Shown in pieces: positions 60,533 to 64,000 of a DNA stretch of 64,000 bases; within the stretch, counting starts at the first letter, position 1, and each line of letters opens with the position of its first letter. This stretch comes from Rutpela maculata (taxonomy: Eukaryota > Arthropoda > Insecta > Coleoptera > Cerambycidae), in contig OW386293.2 of assembly GCA_936432065.2 (NCBI GenBank), positions 65,613,965-65,677,964 on the forward strand. Direction: 5' to 3'. The position numbers and the translations under genes are program-made. Under the pieces are notes generated by a model. That model saw only the letters and a list, made by a program, of their open reading frames with translations, had not been told where the DNA came from and did no database searches.

Positions 60533-61830
60533 TTGTAATTATATACAGCTATACCTTCCCAAGGTGCAGAAAAATTGTTAGTGTTTATTACATACCAGAG
60601 ATAAATAAGTATTGAATTTAATGAAAATATTATAAAAGTGGTATGATTACATTTTTTAGTAACTTTTATTTCACTTTATAATATTTTCTATACAACCCTA
60701 CATATTGTAATAAATTGCTATTATATTTATATATAAACTTACACATTATTTGTTGTAGTACCTTACTATTATATTTTCTATATCACCATGTATATTATTT
60801 TTGTAATATATACTATTTGTTTTAATAAAGAATTGTATCTATTTTTGAGTATTTCTTACCTTAAAACACTTCCTGGAGGTAAAACTCTCATTCATCGACG
60901 GAGTGCTTGAGATGAGAGTATTTCCAAGCGTAGTGCCACAAATATTTCATTTTTAAACCTTGGCAAGTATGTATGATGTTATAATAAAGATGTGGAGTGT
61001 TAAATATAATAATATTGATCAGATGATAAGAGAAGCAAAACAACAAAATTTAAGTCACAAATCTGCTCTCGTCCTGATCAATCCAACCAAATCCAACTTT
61101 GAATATCCATCCCCTCCCGCTTCTCTTCCTTTGGCTTCTGAAATAGTAATACATTTTCAGTACAGCTTTTTAAAAGATATATAAGAATAACTATTGATCT
61201 GATTTTATTGTACAAGTACAATTTTTTTTCCAAACACTCCAACTTTTACATCCAGCTTTACATTGGAGGTACATAAAATACCCACGAACAGTTCATGAAC
61301 TGTCCATGAAATACCTATGAACTGTCCATAAAATACCATGAGTCAGTCATCAAGTACTCATAAACTAGGTACCAAGTGCCCATCAAATATATAAAGAGCA
61401 ATACATGCAAAGGTTATTTTGCTTCTTTTTATCTATATAACAAGTATCTTATAAATATTCTTGTATTTAACACCTCACAACCTAATTATAACATAATATA
61501 TACTTGACTAGGTTTTAATCTGAATAATTGTGTCACTGCTCTTAAAAGTAATCTCATTTCTATATAATTTATACCCAAATTCATATACGTTTTCTATGAA
61601 AACACTCTCTCGTAGAGAACTAACATACATAGAGCTGTAATATTTTGGGAAGTGAAACATATAAGCTCCAACATTTTTACCCTTATATACCCTCATTTAC
61701 CCTTCTTTTACCCTTATTTATCATTATTTACCCTTAATTATACTTATTTTATTCTTATTTACCCTTGTTTTATCTTTATTTTACCTTGTTTTATTCTTAT
61801 TTACCCTCGTTTTATCTCCCTGATAAAACT
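60533..61830 (+). mobile_element. Polinton terminal region, left arm, ending at 61830
   Basis: 1.3 kb from the PolB stop to the element's terminus. It holds a poly(A) signal AATAAA at 60824-60829, two small frames, and a subterminal array of TTATTCTTATTTACCC-type repeats (about 61680-61815). The terminus reads CTGATAAAACT, the CT end expected for a Polinton (AG...CT). An internal diverged inverted repeat pairs about 60955-61016 with about 61445-61513. Confidence 0.85.
60960..61184 (+). CDS. Small ORF, 74 aa, downstream of PolB
   Basis: MASMYDVIIKMW start, a Lys/Gln-rich middle, a Pro/Ser-rich stretch and a hydrophobic end. I recognise no family. It is mirrored at 62477-62701. It could be a chance frame or a decayed Polinton gene. 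Confidence 0.25.
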   Translation: MASMYDVIIKMWSVKYNNIDQMIREAKQQNLSHKSALVLINPTKSNFEYPSPPASLPLASEIVIHFQYSFLKDI

Positions 61831-63128
61831 AGTTTTATCAGGGAGATAAAACGAGGGTAAATAAGAATAAAACAAGGTAAAATAAAGATAAAACAAGGGT
61901 AAATAAGAATAAAATAAGTATAATTAAGGGTAAATAATGATAAATAAGGGTAAAAGAAGGGTAAATGAGGGTATATAAGGGTAAAAATGTTGGAGCTTAT
62001 ATGTTTCACTTCCCAAAATATTACAGCTCTATGTATGTTAGTTCTCTACGAGAGGGTGTTTTCATAGAAAACGTATATGAATTTGGGTATAAATTATATA
62101 GAAATGAGATTACTTTTAAGAGCAGTGACACAATTATTCAGATTAAAACCTAGTCAAGTATATATTATGTTATAATTAGGTTGTGAGGTGTTAAATACAA
62201 GAATATTTATAAGATACTTGTTATATAGATAAAAAGAAGCAAAATAACCTTTGCATGTATTGCTCTTTATATATTTGATGGGCACTTGGTACCTAGTTTA
62301 TGAGTACTTGATGACTGACTCATGGTATTTTATGGACAGTTCATAGGTATTTCATGGACAGTTCATGAACTGTTCGTGGGTATTTTATGTACCTCCAATG
62401 TAAAGCTGGATGTAAAAGTTGGAGTGTTTGGAAAAAAAATTGTACTTGTACAATAAAATCAGATCAATAGTTATTCTTATATATCTTTTAAAAAGCTGTA
62501 CTGAAAATGTATTACTATTTCAGAAGCCAAAGGAAGAGAAGCGGGAGGGGATGGATATTCAAAGTTGGATTTGGTTGGATTGATCAGGACGAGAGCAGAT
62601 TTGTGACTTAAATTTTGTTGTTTTGCTTCTCTTATCATCTGATCAATATTATTATATTTAACACTCCACATCTTTATTATAACATCATACATACTTGCCA
62701 AGGTTTAAAAATGAAATATTTGTGGCACTACGCTTGGAAATACTCTCATCTCAAGCACTCCGTCGATGAATGAGAGTTTTACCTCCAGGAAGTGTTTTAA
62801 GGTAAGAAATACTCAAAAATAGATACAATTCTTTATTAAAACAAATAGTATATATTACAAAAATAATATACATGGTGATATAGAAAATATAATAGTAAGG
62901 TACTACAACAAATAATGTGTAAGTTTATATATAAATATAATAGCAATTTATTACAATATGTAGGGTTGTATAGAAAATATTATAAAGTGAAATAAAAGTT
63001 ACTAAAAAATGTAATCATACCACTTTTATAATATTTTCATTAAATTCAATACTTATTTATCTCTGGTATGTAATAAACACTAACAATTTTTCTGCACCTT
63101 GGGAAGGTATAGCTGTATATAATTACAA
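61831..63128 (-). mobile_element. Polinton terminal region, right arm (mirror copy)
   Basis: Mirror image of 60533-61830 around the 61830/61831 axis, starting AGTTTTATCAGGGAG. The only difference I found is 61606 (T) against 62055 (G; expected A). The mirrored poly(A) signal is at 62832-62837. Confidence 0.9.
61965..62153 (+). CDS. Small ORF, 62 aa, reading inward from the terminus
   Basis: MRVYKGKNVGAYMFHFPKYY start. It lies about 135 bp from the element end and ends shortly before a repeat related to the start of the 74-aa frame. The mirror frame is 61508-61696 (minus) with one amino-acid difference (Ser for Gly). I recognise no family, and coding status is uncertain. Confidence 0.25.
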   Translation: MRVYKGKNVGAYMFHFPKYYSSMYVSSLREGVFIENVYEFGYKLYRNEITFKSSDTIIQIKT

Positions 63129-63554
63129 TTAGGTTTCCATGATAGTATAGTGGCCCCAAGGTAAAGTGTTATATGAGTCCTTAACTAAATGTCGCTTATC
63201 ATCATGGGGACTGAGAGCAGTTTTGGTTTGGGTTATTGAATTCACAATGTGTTTAGAGGATTGGATTAAATTTTGATTAACATTTTTTTCATGAAAATTG
63301 TCTAGACATTCAATATAATCATTAAATGTTATACGGGTTTTTACAACAGATTTCTTAACCCCCTTCGCCTTTTTAGTTAATCCAATATTTGAGAGAGCTA
63401 TATCAATATCATCACCATCTGCTCCTTTTTCTATTAACACTTTTCGCTCCTTTTCTTCATCTTCCAACGTCTTTAGTAATTTAAGTGCATACATTTTTGA
63501 TCTTAATCCCACAAAGTCTGTCATTATATGACCGGAGGATTCATCTTTCATCAA
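63129..63554 (-). pseudogene. polB: PolB C-terminal segment, mirror copy
   Basis: Translates the same as 60107-60532. It shares the frameshift that separates this part from the polymerase segment. Confidence 0.9.
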
Positions 63555-64000
63555 ACCAATAACCTTTTTATTAACACGTGGTATATGATATATATATTAT
63601 TTTCTGGATAATCGCTGGTATCGAATTTTGATATGTTTTTTTTTATAAGTTCCTCGTATACATCATCACATTGTATTTCATAAATAAGACTGTCTGTGTC
63701 TGTATAAACTATTACACATTCATTATTAGAATATTTTTTCATCATAAAATTATATTGGAAATCATAGATCGTTGTTTTTGCCAGGTCTAATATGCACATA
63801 CCTACATAAATTGGTTTATTGAAATAAATTTCATATTTATTGAGTTCAATAGCAACCAGATTTTCATTAAAAATAGTCGCTGACTTAAATTCTGGTTTGG
63901 AAATTAGTGCTTCAGCTCCGTATCGCCCTTCCCATTTAGATACTAATTTAATGTTGGAGTGTTTGCGTATATTTTCCATTGTTTTCCCAAACACAGCGTT
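63551..64000 (-). pseudogene. polB: PolB polymerase segment, mirror copy, cut by the window end
   Basis: The same as the last 147 codons of 58452-60110, with motif B partly outside and motif C (YTDTDS) inside. The rest lies beyond the window. Confidence 0.9.

Larger units (their letters stand above)
59661..64000. repeat. Giant palindrome centred on 61830/61831
   Basis: Every position i matches the complement of position 123661 minus i over at least 2170 bp per arm, with one mismatch found (61606/62055). The axis is exactly at the Polinton terminus (CT|AG), with no spacer. The palindrome continues past the window edge. Confidence 0.95.

Noticed and set aside
61652..62009. Two overlapping 65-codon frames at the palindrome centre
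   Set aside because: They are the translated subterminal TTTACCC-type repeats, present on both strands because of the palindrome.

Overview
The window is nuclear DNA of an arthropod, almost certainly an insect, and consists mostly of transposable elements, many nested in one another. The signs are env-bearing Ty3/gypsy (errantivirus-like) elements, a CsRn1-like gypsy element, Jockey/CR1-like and R2-like LINEs, hAT and 3-bp-TSD DNA elements, a 5S-derived SINE and a Polinton/Maverick. Coding and spacer DNA is AT-rich. I recognise no ordinary host protein-coding gene and no functional tRNA or rRNA gene. The order of the insect cannot be fixed from this sequence.

1-20.5 kb, mainly + strand. An errantivirus-like element (1-7206) carries nonsense, frameshift and deletion damage, and both a tRNA-derived SINE and a 5S-derived SINE have landed in it. 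A young gypsy element follows (7530-13847; two 399-bp LTRs with only about two differences). Next is an errantivirus fragment (about 14.5-16.8 kb) whose integrase region recurs inverted at 16.84-17.71 kb, ending in a long (AT)n tract. A 5'-truncated LINE runs from 17.8 to 20.47 kb.

20.5-30.8 kb, minus strand, a three-layer nest. An R2-like LINE remnant is split by a CsRn1-like element (LTRs 21684-21881 and 30441-30641, TSD CACGT). That element's gag is split in turn by a second copy of the 7.5-kb gypsy family (25702-29705, TSD ATAT). This innermost copy has lost RT, RNase H and the integrase core, yet reads as one open 958-codon frame from Gag to the integrase C-terminus.

31-44 kb, DNA transposons. 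There are two hAT-type elements with 8-bp TSDs and a CACAGG-ended element carrying remnants of an arthropod TE-associated protein. A near-perfect 356-bp palindrome follows. An IS630/Tc1-mariner-type transposase pseudogene is then broken by two insertions with 3-bp TSDs (TAA and TTA). The larger insertion is a 7.67-kb block that encloses an almost complete LINE with a PHD-like finger in ORF1.

44-56 kb is non-coding. It holds long (AT)n tracts, a 0.95-kb fold-back repeat, a diverged 0.9-kb direct duplication, a tandem 240-bp repeat and minus-strand tRNA-like modules, each followed by a T-run.

56-64 kb is a Polinton protein-primed DNA polymerase gene, frameshifted, with an apparent intron in its leader. 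The element runs to its terminus at 61830, where it meets a mirror copy of itself with no intervening base. The palindrome is at least 4.3 kb and leaves the window; I found one mismatch. It is either a head-to-head terminal fusion of Polintons or a hairpin assembly artefact, and is the most notable structure here.
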